A stretch of 64,000 nt of DNA from Byssochlamys sp. IMV 00236 (GCA_001931875.2 MSJH02000827.1:124001-188000), one strand, 5' to 3'; shown: positions 23,570 to 34,918, counted from the stretch's first letter. The notes: generated by a model not told the origin, from the sequence alone. A program made the numbers and translations.

Positions 23570-25383
23570 ATGGCCACCGTGGTAGGTTCCGCGCCTCGCC
23601 GGCTTAACTGGTACCCCGCTCTGGGATTCGTTGCGCTCGTCTCTATTATTCCATTGCTGACCTGGACTCTGCGACGCAAAAGGAAGATTTATCCTCGATC
23701 CCGTCTCTGCCTCTATTTGCTGCGGCAGAAAAGCTGGCAAAGGAGAGTCCCGACAAGATCGCGATTATCGACAAGGCCAAGGGTGAAAGCTTCACGTACC
23801 GCCAGCTACTGGCAGACACAGCGGGATTGAAGAAGCTCATCTTGGAAAAATTGGACCTCCAGTCTTCTGGTGACTTGGAAGAGCGCAGGATTGCTTTCCT
23901 CGTCCCCAATGGCTATGATTACGTCGTCACCCAATGGGCAGTATGGGCCGCAGGGGGCATCAGCGTGCCATTGTGTATGGATATCCCGGTGGGAATAGAT
24001 CTCCACTTGAAATTGATCTGACGAGGAGACAGGCACCTCGCACCCGGTCAAGGAATGGCTATATACCATAGGAGATTCGGATCCGTCGTTGATTATCACC
24101 CATCCTTCCTTTGAAAAGGCCGCAGCGGCCCTCCAAGAAGAGGTAAAGAATATCGCATTCATAACCCTGACTCCTTTCTCGGCAGCGAATGCTACCACCG
24201 TCTCGTTGCCATCATTGAAGCCTTCGCTGCCATTATCCAGAAGAGCGTTGATGATCTACACGTCTGGCACGACATCGAGACCGAAAGGTTGTATCACCAC
24301 GCACAAGAACGTCACCTTCCAGGCAGATTCCCTCGTTAAGGCGTGGAAATACACTTCTGAAGACCAACTAATCCATGTGCTTCCGCTTCACCACGTCCAT
24401 GGCATCGTTAACGGCCTCGTGGCCAGTTTTCTCAGCGGCGCAACAGTTGAGATGTACCCTAAGTTTGATGCCGCAACGATCTGGAAGCGCTGGCAGGAGA
24501 AAGGATCGACGATGTTCTTCGGAGTCCCTACTATTTACTCTAGACTGATCGAACATTTTGACACTCATATCAGGGGTACAGAAGCAGAATCCGCCGCTCG
24601 TGAAGGCGCCAAAGCATTGCGCCTGCTCGTCAGCGGCTCTGCAGCCCTTCCCACCCCGACGAAGGCCAAGTTCGCTGAGATTACAGGCCAGGTACTTCTG
24701 GAGCGTTACGGTATGACTGAGATCGGAATGGCCATCAGCTGCGGGCTAGAAATCGACTCGAGAATCGATGGCAGTGTTGGCTGGCCTCTTCCGGGCGTCC
24801 AGATCAGGTTGACAGACAAGGAAACGGGCGAAGTAATCGAGGGCACCGACAAGGACGGCATGATTGAGGTCAAGGGGGATAATGTCTTTCTCGAATACTG
24901 GCGACGGCCCGAAGCTACGTCCAAGGAGTTCAGCTCTGATGGATGGTTCAAGACAGGTGACGTCGCACGAAGAGATGAACGCGGAGCATACTTCATCCAG
25001 GGCCGTGCGTCCGTGGATATCATTAAATCCGGAGGGTATAAGATCTCCGCCTTGGAAGTTGAACGTGAAATGCTCAGTTTGGACTCGATTCTCGAAGTTG
25101 CCGTTGTCGGGCTTCCAGATGAGGAATGGGGCCAGCGCGTGGCCGCTGTCGTAAAGCAGAAGCCAGGGGTAAGAGCTTTTCATCCCGTGGATTTGGGTAT
25201 CTCCTAACCTTTTAGCAGACTCCACCTCTTGAACTGGAACCGCTGCGAGCCGAGCTGAAGAAGGAGATGGCGCCATACAAGATTCCTACTGTCCTCAAGC
25301 TTGTCGACAATATCGAACGCAACGCAATGGGTAAGGTCAACAAGAAGGACATCCTGAAGAAGTATTGGCCAGAGAAGGCTTGA
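23570..25383 (+). CDS. Acyl-CoA synthetase, ACSF3-like (malonyl/methylmalonyl-CoA type)
   Basis: AMP-forming ligase of the ANL superfamily: acid + ATP + CoA to acyl-CoA + AMP + PPi. Exons 23570-23581 (12 nt), 23683-23974, 24033-25168 and 25219-25383 give 534 residues. The first intron (23582-23682) has GTAGGT and GCTGAC but an AAAG acceptor, and joins MATV to EDLSSIPSLPLFAAAEKLA in frame. Adenylation motifs are complete: IYTSGTTSRPKG, LERYGMTEIGMA, DGWFKTGD, GRASVDIIKSGGYKISALEV and the catalytic-lysine loop RNAMGKVNKKD. The SVDIIKSGGYK and NAMGKVNKKD variants are those of the ACSF3/malonyl-CoA synthetase group, so short dicarboxylic acids are the best substrate guess (inference). No clear targeting signal or PTS1 (ends PEKA). 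The last acceptor is TAGCAG, so one Gln is optional. Confidence 0.85.
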
Positions 25384-25834
25384 TTACGACCTGAAGTTTT
25401 GGGATTAGACTAGAGAAATATGACCATAGGCGATAGATCTATCTGTATGTATTGAACATCACGAAGTAGTGATGAGAGTTTTGAATTTCAAGACGCTTGC
25501 ATCCTCAGCAACATAACGTCTTCAGGTAAAGATATTCGACACAGCTCCAGTGGAATTGGAGCGATGGCAGACTGTTCCTGACCAGTTCAGCTTTAGGCGT
25601 GGGCTGTGGCCTCGAAATATCTTCTTATTATCAGTATCACTAGCTTGGACTTACCGAACGCCGAAACAAGCAATAGTGATATGTTGAACGCAAACTCGAA
25701 CTAATCGTTCTGGAGGCTTGTCTGCATGATTCATTCTGTCCTACTGTTTCGTGAACAAGTTTGGCCTATCTCTCTGTTCGTGAGCAGATAGGAATCCAGT
25801 GAACATAAAAATGTGATGCGACTTGTCAACGCGA
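25384..25834. other. Convergent 3' interval
   Basis: 451 bp between the acyl-CoA synthetase and the Zn2Cys6 gene, which converge. No coding signal or repeat is seen. Confidence 0.55.
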
Positions 25835-27649
25835 TCAATCTGCATCTCTCGGAATAATCGAAGACCCACCAATACTACTGAGGGTAGACGCACTGAATTC
25901 CGTAACCGTCAAGAATAAAGAGGAAATGCTGTTTTCATCGGGAGCGTTAAACCTCACGATCTCCTCAACCAGATGCCAAGTTCCCTGGGAATCCTGTATC
26001 TGTCTCTTGAACTTCATGTGGAGCCCAGACGATCTGTCCTGGTTAGGGTAGAAGACTATATGATCGCCGATTCTCTTTTCTCGACCAGGAAGGCAATTAA
26101 CTTCAAATAGCGATGCAAATGTTCCATGTTCCCCAGTATCGATACCTTCTTCCATAGCGATGAGGTTCGCCGCAAGGAACGCAGAAGGAACGACCCTATG
26201 GAGACCCTCCACACGCGGTGCCTGCAAGAGTAGAGCTAGGGCTTGTCGCCGAAGGATGGGATCTCGACATTTTTGGGCCGTAAAAAAGAGCGGATAGCCA
26301 GCCCCTAATTCGAAAGTGAAAGGGGATGGCGTTTTATCCTGTCCAGTAGTCGCTGCGATTGCCGATGGTGCATATTCGATGATTTCCTGAAATAGATGCC
26401 TGTAGCGATCGTACACCATTTCATCCTGGTCAAAGCATGTTTCCACCACAATAAGACAGGTTGCATAGGCCATTTGAAGGAGTGAACATGTACCACGGTG
26501 AGCATCCTCCCATTTATCCCAGGAGTCGACTTTCAGTCTGACCATCGTCTGATGCCACGCGGATAGTCTGAGCCGCAAGTCAGCTTGTTGCGCTTGAAGG
26601 CTTTCCAACACGTTGATATCAGATGGGCTCCGATGCACGGACTCAGTACAGGTACGAATAAACACAACGACGTCCGATACTAAAGAGTATAAAGCAGCCC
26701 TGGCATCCGGTAGGGACTGGAAGTATATGATAGTTCTATGTGGCCAAACAATCGGCCAATCTGCTGGCAGGTCATGCCCGTAGAAAATAGAAAGTGTTCC
26801 CAGGCGGTAAAACAGGGGGACAATAACATCCGTAAAAAGAGTCTTGGTCTCCCACAAAGCAGAAATCATCACTGGACTGAAGGTGGATATCAGTTGTAAC
26901 CCTTGCTGATATAACTGGAGAGCTTCAATAATGTTTTCCTGTAAAAATTCGATGCATATAAATAACACGCAGCTGAGTAGAGCAACGGCAGGATCCATAT
27001 CACCGCGCTTCTGTAGTTGACTCCGCACGTTTGATAACGCCCTGGAGTACCAACTTAAAGCTAAGCGATGGTTTGAGTCAGTTACTGGAGGTTTGAGGGC
27101 AGGGGCCACGGGGGGAGCGTGTGAAAATGGCGGATGTTCATATAAGCAACTGATAGCAATCACCGCATCCCACATAGCAGGCTGGGAGCGACTGAGTCGG
27201 AGTACAGCACCACGCCAGAGGTCCGCATCTAGAGCGCCAGCCAGACGAGGTGAAATCTGGTGGAAGAAGAAGTGAAAAGCTCGACGCTCCTTATTGCTGG
27301 CTGTAGAAGCAGAGAGTAGGGTCTCGGACAGGCCGACATTTGACGCTCTTTCTTCCCATCCCAACATGCCCTGGCCGCGTGAATAGAGATCGCCTGGGCG
27401 GACTCCCTTGTATTCGCATTTTCGGCCGGTGGAACTGCATCGGTGACAGGTTGGTTGACGTTCATCGCACTTGACGCGCCTGATCTTGCAGGTAAGACAG
27501 CCCAATTTGGATTTGGAGCTGCCAACACGGCCTTTTCTGGGTCGATTGTAAACTGGATCGGCTGATTCCATGGGTAAACGCGAAATTTCCAGCAGCGGAA
27601 TATCTAATGCCCATAGAACGTGATTACAAGAGGCAGTGCTCTGCGCCAT
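25835..27649 (-). CDS. Zn2Cys6 transcription factor
   Basis: Nuclear fungal-type regulator of 604 residues in a single exon. The binuclear zinc cluster is complete: Cys51, 54, 61, 68, 71 and 78 in GCLTCKIRRVKCDERQPTCH then RCSSTGRKCEYKG, with basic residues before it (RPRKGRVGSSKSK). A start at Met27 (MESADPVYNR) is also possible. The rest is a helical fungal regulatory domain, e.g. AFHFFFHQISPRLAGALDAD near residues 124-143 and AVALLSCVLFICIEFLQENI, resembling the fungal_trans_2 class. Such factors usually bind CGG repeats and often control neighbouring genes; here the neighbours are an acyl-CoA synthetase (convergent) and an MFS permease (same strand, upstream). Target pathway unknown. Confidence 0.9.
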   Translation of the reverse strand: MAQSTASCNHVLWALDIPLLEISRLPMESADPVYNRPRKGRVGSSKSKLGCLTCKIRRVKCDERQPTCHRCSSTGRKCEYKGVRPGDLYSRGQGMLGWEERASNVGLSETLLSASTASNKERRAFHFFFHQISPRLAGALDADLWRGAVLRLSRSQPAMWDAVIAISCLYEHPPFSHAPPVAPALKPPVTDSNHRLALSWYSRALSNVRSQLQKRGDMDPAVALLSCVLFICIEFLQENIIEALQLYQQGLQLISTFSPVMISALWETKTLFTDVIVPLFYRLGTLSIFYGHDLPADWPIVWPHRTIIYFQSLPDARAALYSLVSDVVVFIRTCTESVHRSPSDINVLESLQAQQADLRLRLSAWHQTMVRLKVDSWDKWEDAHRGTCSLLQMAYATCLIVVETCFDQDEMVYDRYRHLFQEIIEYAPSAIAATTGQDKTPSPFTFELGAGYPLFFTAQKCRDPILRRQALALLLQAPRVEGLHRVVPSAFLAANLIAMEEGIDTGEHGTFASLFEVNCLPGREKRIGDHIVFYPNQDRSSGLHMKFKRQIQDSQGTWHLVEEIVRFNAPDENSISSLFLTVTEFSASTLSSIGGSSIIPRDAD

Positions 27650-28190
27650 CCATTATGTCGGTTGGATTTGGGGGTCCTGGTCCGCTCTCGCTAGGTAAGT
27701 AATGGCTTGGCATTATAGCCCCGGCGATTGTCTTCTTCAACTTCCTGATTTCCATAGATAAATAAATCAAAAAAATCACTCGGGGAAAAAAGTTCTATAA
27801 CATCTGCAATCCTCTACAAATAACAATTAGATCAGGCGTTTCCTCGAATTTGTCCTCATGGTCCTCTTATCGAAAATCACAAGGTTCCACTTGAGGGAGC
27901 TATTTTGGGAAGGCGTAGACAAAAACAAGTTAGATACTTAAGTAGTCAATCTTTGGATTTATTTAGCGCTACTAGCCTCGACAGCATAATTCAAGTCAGC
28001 TTCTATACAAAGATGACATAAACGTGCGGAAGAACAGTTACTGAAGCTGTAATATAAATATCTATAAGCAGAAAAAATTATATCGGCTATAGAGAGCCGG
28101 TTATATCCGCTTATATCCACTGATATATATGAAATCTTTAGTTTCATGACACTACCTACTTAAATAAGATGATAATCCATAACTGGGATC
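27650..28190. other. Promoter of Zn2Cys6 gene and 3' side of MFS gene
   Basis: 541 bp. The left part is the regulator promoter; the right part is AT-rich with TTATATCCGC/TTATATCCAC near-repeats (about 28101-28125). No gene seen. Confidence 0.5.
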
Positions 28191-29964
28191 TTATGTCTGA
28201 AAGACCCATCTGGGGTCCTCGTCACCCTGGAACTCTCCCTCAGCATCTCCAATGTCTCCCAGCAAAACGCCCAAACCACGTCTCTCGCGCTCGGCTTCCT
28301 TTTTCTGATTCTCCTTGTGCAGAACCAACCACAAGATACTGACGACGGCTGTGTTGGCAACTAGATAACCGAGAGCGAAGCCGTGACCTAGGAAGAATCG
28401 CGGGCTGGTTTCCGTGCGATACAATTGAGTACCGAGCACAGCTCCACAGTTGCCAATGGAAATCTGCATTGCATTGGCGATTGCTCGTTTGGTCTGACCG
28501 GATACATTGTTCGCGGGCCACGACAGAACAATGGCTGTGGCAGGGTAGATCCCAGCCGCCGCGAAGATGGTGCCCAGGTAAGATACGCCGGCACGATCCT
28601 GGGCCAGAAGGATGATGTAGCCGATGATCGCGAGGACAGAGGAACCAATGATAAAAGGGGCACGTCGCCGTATGCGCTCCGATAATATGGCCACCGCAAT
28701 CGTGAGGACGAAGGCAACAGCATACGGAGGCACTGAAAGTAGCTGAGCCTCTGCGGCAGAGTATCCGAGCTCGGTGATGATCGTAGGCTAGTTACGGTTA
28801 GGTAAAAATAAACCAAGTGCTTAACAGGAACAGGACCTACCAGGAACAGAGACAGCGTGTACAGTGGAAGAGACATTGTGTGAAATGCGAGGCCATATAG
28901 CCAAACTTTGGGGTCTTTGAAAGCTTTCACCACGGCGGACCATGAGAAAGGTTCGGTCCGAATAGCATCATTGTCGTTTTTCAGACGGAATTGAATAAAC
29001 TCCCTCTCCTCCTTGCTCAGGAACTCCGCCGTTGCTGGATAATTGTAGATCCAAAAGTATGCAGTCGCAGAGACGACTACTGTCAACAGACCTTCCTGTA
29101 AAGAAATTTAGCCCCCATTTCTGCTTGACAACTTGCTAGCTTCGACTTACCAGTATGAAGATCCATCTCCAGCCGTCGTATCCGCCCACACCTCGCATAT
29201 GTGAAATGCCCTATAACGCAGTCAGCACAAATCATACATGATGAATGAAGTAGATGCTGAATCGCCCACCCATGCTAGAATTCCACCAAAGGCTCCAGCC
29301 AAAGAGGCCGCACAGAAGAAGAGAGCAACGCGATAGTGTTGCTCATTCCGCTTATACCACATGGACAGATAAAACACGACGCCGGGGAACAAGCCACTCT
29401 CTGCGACACCCAGGAAGAAGCGGGAGCTGAGGTATCCGGAGTAGTTCTGGACCACACCCAGCAGAGTCGAAATAATTCCCCAAACCAATGTCAGTGTCGG
29501 TAACCAGAGTCGCGGTGTCGTCTTCTTCAGGACTATATTGCATGGCACTTCGAAAAGGACATATCCGACGAAATATAGTGTCAGGCCGTTGAGGTATTGG
29601 TCGCCCGCTAAATCTGACTGTCAGTTTCCCTTCCGTGAGCTATTAATCGACCGTAGGCACCTACTTATTTTGAGATCCGTCGCCATGCCTTCGATACGCG
29701 CATTGCCAACTGGATTGACTCCCCATTAGTGATTTTCTCAGATAAACAGAGGCGAAGCAATGTACCATTGCTGCGATCCAGAAATGAAAGCAGATACAGC
29801 AGCGTCAGCGGAGGAAGTAGTCTTAGGTCCAACTTGCGCAGCAGCGCCTTCTCATTGACACCGAAACTGGCCTCCGCGATGCTGTTCGATACTGGTGAGA
29901 CCGTTTTCTCGTCCTCCTCTCCCGTTTGAACGCCAGGGTCTCGCTTCTCAGTTGGTTCCGCCAT
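28191..29964 (-). CDS. MFS permease, Dal5/anion:cation symporter type
   Basis: Plasma-membrane major facilitator of the allantoate permease (Dal5/ACS) family, whose members import organic anions and vitamins (allantoate, nicotinate, pantothenate, biotin). Six exons: 29964-29766, 29709-29665, 29607-29270, 29210-29151, 29095-28841 and 28787-28191, all phases agree, 497 residues. One donor is GTGGGC (29269). The N terminus is polar and acidic. Family features: LLRKLDLRLLPPLTLLYLLS FLDRSNVGNARIEG in helix 1, GDQYLNGLTLYFVGYVLFEV PCNIVLKK in helix 2, SRFFLGVAESGLFPGVVFYL SMWYKRNEQ in helices 4-5, and a C-terminal bundle with SIGNCGAVLGTQLYRTETSP. About 12 helices. The substrate cannot be named from sequence. 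Confidence 0.9.
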
Positions 29965-31401
29965 TCTTTCTGAGATAGTCCACCGTGAAGGCCCGATGGA
30001 GGACTGTCGAGCTGTCAGAAGCTCTAGCAGAAAGGATAGAATACCATACTTAAGACAGAAATTGTAGGACAATGCAGGTTATATCAAAGATGACGAAAGA
30101 ATCGACAGCTATTTCAGGAACCCCGCGCTGCTCCAGCACACCATTATCCCAGCTCTCCACGCGACGGCAGCCTATGCGCCCAGAAAAGCCTGGCTGGATC
30201 TTGCATCGCGTCGTAAATAAACGGGGAGAAGTTTAAAGCCGTCAAATAACTGCCGACAGCGCGTGCCAGAAGCTGGAGAAGTGGACGGATTTTCCCCGAC
30301 AGCTGCCTGTCTGGGAATGGATACATGGCTCTAGGCGATGAGCAATGTGGACTCTGAAATGACGAATATCGCGTGTAGTTATCAGGCCAATGAACGTTGG
30401 GATGAGCTTAAGTTGGCAATTCAGACGTTGGTGCGACTCGTGGAATCGTGAAGCTAACGTCTTAAGTATCGAGTGGCCATGGCATTTCCCGGCTGGGAAA
30501 TACAGGAGGATACATTTCAGGAACATGCTGATAACATTCTCTCTTCTCAGTTGTTATTTGCAAGCATATTCGATGTAATACTGTACAATCTGTTCTGATG
30601 ATGATTCTGGTCCTCGGGATCACGCAATCCACCAGCAGATGGAGTGATCGCTCCCCTCATCGGTTATCTCCACCACTACGCGAGATGGTTGGAAAAGTTC
30701 GTATACGGAGGATTTGCACCGTACTTTATAAGCGATTTTTAGCCCAGGTCAACTGGCTAGACAGTTCTCGAATTCCTATAGTTGCCCGTTATTGTTATTG
30801 TTATTTTTTATTTATTTATTTATTTTTTTTTTTGGTGGTGGTCTAGTACTTACACTAAGTATATCTCTAGAGTGTGCCATAGGTGGAAAGGATATGGCCA
30901 CTTGAGGCTACTTATTACTGGGAGGCCAGCTAAATTGGAGCTAATTGCCGTGTCAGTTCGATGTGACAAGTTCCAGATACCCGATTAGGTCTTCAAGGTA
31001 TCCAAAGAAAGGAAATTCTGAGTGAGGATACCAAGAACTGCTGTTTCCTCCAATCCTCAAGCCTTAAGAGGGGGAGGAACAATAGTATTTCTAAACCTAT
31101 AATGTCTTTTATGGAATAGAATGGGAGTATTCTACAATGGGTGCTTCTGTGTAAATCCATGGTGTTGAGAGCCGTATGTAATAAAAGATATGGAAATGGG
31201 CTGACCCTTGCTCTGTCGCTCGTCAAAAGTATAGCACAACTCCTTCTAATTCCTGGCCCAAAGACGCCCACTTCGTTGACATTGCATCAACGAATATCAC
31301 CTATCCTTCCATTACCATGGATAATTGTGCCTCTTGTAGAAAGATTTCTAGGTACTTCAAAATGAGCTAAAGAATTGTTTCTTGTTTTGTCTCAAAGGTT
31401 A
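29965..31401. other. Gene-free interval of 1.4 kb
   Basis: Contains the MFS promoter at its left end. A T-rich low-complexity run (TATTGTTATT... to poly-T, 30786-30834) lies in the middle, and the 3' flank of the membrane-protein gene at the right. Short frames only, none recognisable. Confidence 0.5.
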
Positions 31402-33273
31402 TCATACCGCCGCCTGACAACTCTCGTACTCTCCTAGCATCTGGCTCACAACAACAAACCCGCCGATGGCAGGAACGGACCAAATAAGATGCCAGATGAA
31501 CACCGCCACCCTATTCCAAGTTATCATTCCTTTTGACTTCCCCTTTGTCCAGGGATGACTGGTCCCTGAATATAGCCCCATAGCAATCCCCAAGGCTAGC
31601 CATGCCATGATCCATGTTCTTTGTGCGATAGTGCTTGAGGCACCGTTGAAATGAGTCAATCCCCCGATAACAGCGATGGGAAGACAGCCGATCAGAGTCC
31701 CGAGCCATTGTATGAGTGACATAGATGACATGGACCTCTGCCACTGTGATCTGGAGTGTACTAACTGAAATTTTGGAGTGCTGATCAAGAAGACCTTATG
31801 AAAGAAAGCGCGGAAAAAACCAAAGTTATCAAAGTCGAGCTTGGTCGAAAGGCTAGATGTGCGTCTGAAGTTGTGGCAGTTGGAGACTGAGATGAAAGGT
31901 TTGCGACGGGGAAGGTTGACACTACTGAAGTGCCAGGGGTAGTCACTCGGAAAGATACGAGGTTCGCGCATGGGTTGAGGTGATATCGATAATCGAATTT
32001 TTTCCTCTTCATACTCGGCAGAGACCTTATCGGGAAATTGTGGGATACGGCAAGTCAATGACTGGCTCGTGGCCTTGCCTCCATCACTGTTTTCTTCTTC
32101 GCAGCAACCGGTGAATGTCACCGTGCGTTTGGGATCGTTAGAATCATTATCTGCATCCAATCTCCCAATAGTCCCCTCGAATACTCCTCCTCTTGCCCTC
32201 GCTTCATCCATAATTTCGGATTCCACCATGTACAGCGCCGGATATTCGGGGTTAACCATCGCGCTAATAAGATTAATGATAGACATGATCACGTAGGGGA
32301 TAACGGTGAGGCCATAAGAGGCATAGCCGTAGCGGGCAATTTGGTCGCCACGAGACTGGTAGAGCGTAATCGAGGCGTAGATTGCCTGGATGATGGCGAA
32401 TAATGCTTTTGACAGACTGTACGACGCAGTGATGTCTTCGCTATATCTCTGAAATTGGTCGCCATCGGGGTTTGAAGATCCAACGGCCTCGAGAGCTGCG
32501 TCGTGGGGAGCATAAACAAGACCATAGCCTGGCGGGAGATGGCAAACGCCATGGATGGTGAAGTCTCCATCTACTAGTTGAATAGAGTCGTTGATAAGTC
32601 CGTGAAGATGCTCTTCCACAAGCCACGGAGGCTGAAGTTGGACACCCAATAGGATTGGCTCTGTACGTTCCCTCCTGTCATATCTGGTCAGATAATCTTC
32701 ATATAAGACCAAAGAAAAGGAACCTACAATTCCTGTAATTCCTCCAAGGGGCGACGAATCTCCTTCAGCGAGCTATCTTGGTCCTTCCCTGAGGATATTT
32801 GCTCCAATTGTCCTGCATTCAATTATTAACTCGATCCAAAGCATACACTCAAAAATTGCGAGGAGAGATATACGCAAAAGCTTCTCGCTGACAAACGTCA
32901 ACCCTTTAATCTCTTCTCCATTCTGCGGTCTCCAGTCCGACAGCCTAACAACCATACAGGTAGCTCCTGCCTGAATGGCTCTCTGCCTCGGATCCTTATT
33001 AGTAGCAGCATGTCGCACAATTGCATTCAACCCGCGCATCACCCCCGAAACCGGATAGAAAAGCGCCAGGATGATGGTTATGATTGTAACTAGACCTGAC
33101 TGGCCGGGGGCAGAGACGACCGTCCCTGCGTGGGAGATATAGTTGCTTAGAATAAAGGAAGCGATATCGAACCATTGCGATGGCGTACACAAATCGTCGC
33201 GTTTGGTGATAGGAATCGGAGTGGTTCTTATCGTGGTAGGCACCGCGCGTGGTGGTAGAGAGAGAACAGGCAT
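31402..33273 (-). CDS. Fungal multi-spanning membrane protein of unknown function
   Basis: Not recognised beyond being a fungal polytopic protein. My model is exons 33273-32847, 32788-32728 and 32674-31402: 586 residues. The introns (32789-32846 GTATGC..CAG; 32675-32727 GTAGGT..CAG with CTGAC branch) remove in-frame stops and yield a continuous helix-like stretch WKDQDSSLKEIRRPLEELQE LRERTEPILLG. Hydrophobic spans: VTIITIILALFYPVSGV near residue 65, LLRISLLAIFE near 135, SYGLTVIPYVIMSIINLISA near 290, and a C-terminal group (LIQWLGTLIGCLPIAVIGG, TWIMAWLALGIAMGLY, AVFIWHLIWSVPAIGGFVVV). The middle is a long polar loop containing CCEEENSDGG. There is no signal peptide. It may be a channel, sensor or scaffold; context (regulator and permease upstream) does not settle this. 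Confidence 0.7.
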
Positions 33274-33771
33274 CTCTATTGTCCACCGTAGGAAGAGCTA
33301 TTTTCTAAGGTTTGGCAGTCTCAGCATCATCGTGCATTTTATTTACAATTTTTATCCAGCAAGGATTCTCAGCTGAGAATCCGCCCCCGCACTGCAGTGT
33401 ACTCTAACGTTGGCGAGATGCCGGCCGGGGTGCGTTCTAGCCTTCCCATTTGGGAATGGCATCATCATTCCACGTTGGACTTCCTCCTATCCCTTCTGTC
33501 CAGTCTATTACACTATACTGTATTCCTAGTAGCACTCTCGCCCCCATTCTTTTTTTACACGAAATGCATGTCTTCTGATGTCGGGCCATCTCTGGAGTCT
33601 CCAACCATCGTCCCCGTTTTTGGCCCCCATTTCCCCTATTTCTTGAGCTACGGTTTCACATCACTTGATCGTCTGTGGATCTTATCTAATACGATGTCTA
33701 GTCTCCATTGATAAATGCTTTATCTATCAGACACACAGTGGCTAAATAGTTTAAGCGCCATGGTGCCTATT

Positions 33772-33838
33772 GTAACTAGGTAGTTAGTAACTAGTTAACT
33801 AGGTAGTTAGTAACTAGTTAACTAGGTAGTTAACTAGA
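33772..33838. repeat. 23-bp tandem repeat, about 2.9 copies
   Basis: The unit TAACTAGGTAGTTAGTAACT+AGT is repeated twice exactly and then partially. Each unit contains TAACTA/TAGTTA inverted words, so copies can fold into hairpins. Confidence 0.85.
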
Positions 33839-34784
33839 TAGGCTGCTGATTAAGTAAGAGTTCCAATCGCTTAACTAAGTATTTCTTAACTTGAGCATTG
33901 TCCAGTTAGAACTAACCAATGTTAATAAAATAAGACAATTGCTTTTATACCACTTAAGTTGATAGGTTATTATTATTCCCTAGATCGCAGCGTTTATCCA
34001 GAACAATGTCCCCTTGGCATCAGCAGTAAGAGTTCTATTATGTGACAATCCAATGATAATAGCAGAGAATAGAGCCCACTAAGACCGGAAGGGTGCTCTG
34101 ATGTCGAATCTACCCTACTAGTTTCTAGAGCGCGAAGAGTAATACATGGCATGTAAATTCACGAGCAACATATTCACCTAACATTAGTGCCAGTGACATG
34201 TAGTTTAAGTATAAAGACACTAGGAATACCCTATCAACGATCCACTAGATAATCCTTCTATCTCTTTCAGGCGGCGGTACATTGATAATAATAACACTAG
34301 GACACAACAACATACTTGACCATAATATCCATTCTACCAGCAAATGACCCAACTCCTTAACGGTACCTAGATAGAAACATCATTTGTCAAGAATCCCCAG
34401 AACTGATTCTCTTTTTCCTGATTAGGTAATGAATGAGATACGTTGGACCACGATGATAACAAGTAAAGTCCTAGTAAATAAATCGACACAGTAAGAAGCA
34501 AACTAAATTTACTGCAGTAGCGGTTCCAATATGTCTCCGTTTGCGTCCTTGAACGGATGCGGTGTCACCTGTATGGAGTCACGTGACAATCATGTAATCA
34601 TAGAAATGCAGACTTAGCTGCCAAGCATTTTGACAGAAAAGGAATGGGAACAGCAATCTGTGACGTGCAGAGAAAGAGAAGGGATGAGTTTCAGTCGAAT
34701 GTATTCCATTAACATAACTATCTGTACTACTTAGGTAACTAAGTACCTAGGTACTAGGTACTGTACGAGCTGGTCCGCAGGGTT

Positions 34785-34789
34785 TCTGC
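34785..34789. repeat. Target-site duplication, left copy (TCTGC)
   Basis: TCTGC lies immediately before the left LTR and again immediately after the right LTR (40081-40085). Five bp is the normal duplication length for LTR elements. Confidence 0.85.
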
Positions 34790-34918
34790 TGAAGGAAGCG
34801 GGAGAAAGCTTGCTTGATTGGATCTAGGAGCTAGGCGAAGCCTATATATGCTTGCCTAGGTCACATGATCACTAGGGAGCAGGGCGCTGAAAGAGGCAAC
34901 TAGAGAGGGCCTTTAATA
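34790..34918 (-). repeat. Left LTR (3' LTR of the element), 129 bp
   Basis: 129 bp running TGAAGGAAGCGG to CCTTTAATA on the plus strand; on the element's own (minus) strand it starts TATTAAAGG (ancestrally TGTTGAAGG) and ends CCTTCA. It matches the right LTR along its full length with 10 differences, all transitions. Nine of these are T or A here against C or G in the right copy, as expected of RIP or methyl-C decay. The minus strand just inside it (GTATAAGGGTAGA) could be the old polypurine tract. Confidence 0.9.

Larger units (their letters stand above)
33274..34789. other. Gene-free interval left of the retrotransposon
   Basis: Holds the promoter of the membrane-protein gene, a 23-bp tandem repeat (33772-33838) and AT-rich, gene-free sequence up to the element. 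A plus-strand frame at 33397-33711 is low-complexity Ser/Leu/Phe and not convincing. Confidence 0.5.

Noticed and set aside
33397..33711. 104-codon plus-strand frame with hydrophobic stretch left of the retrotransposon
   Set aside because: Low-complexity Ser/Leu/Phe sequence from a pyrimidine-rich promoter region; no evidence of a gene.
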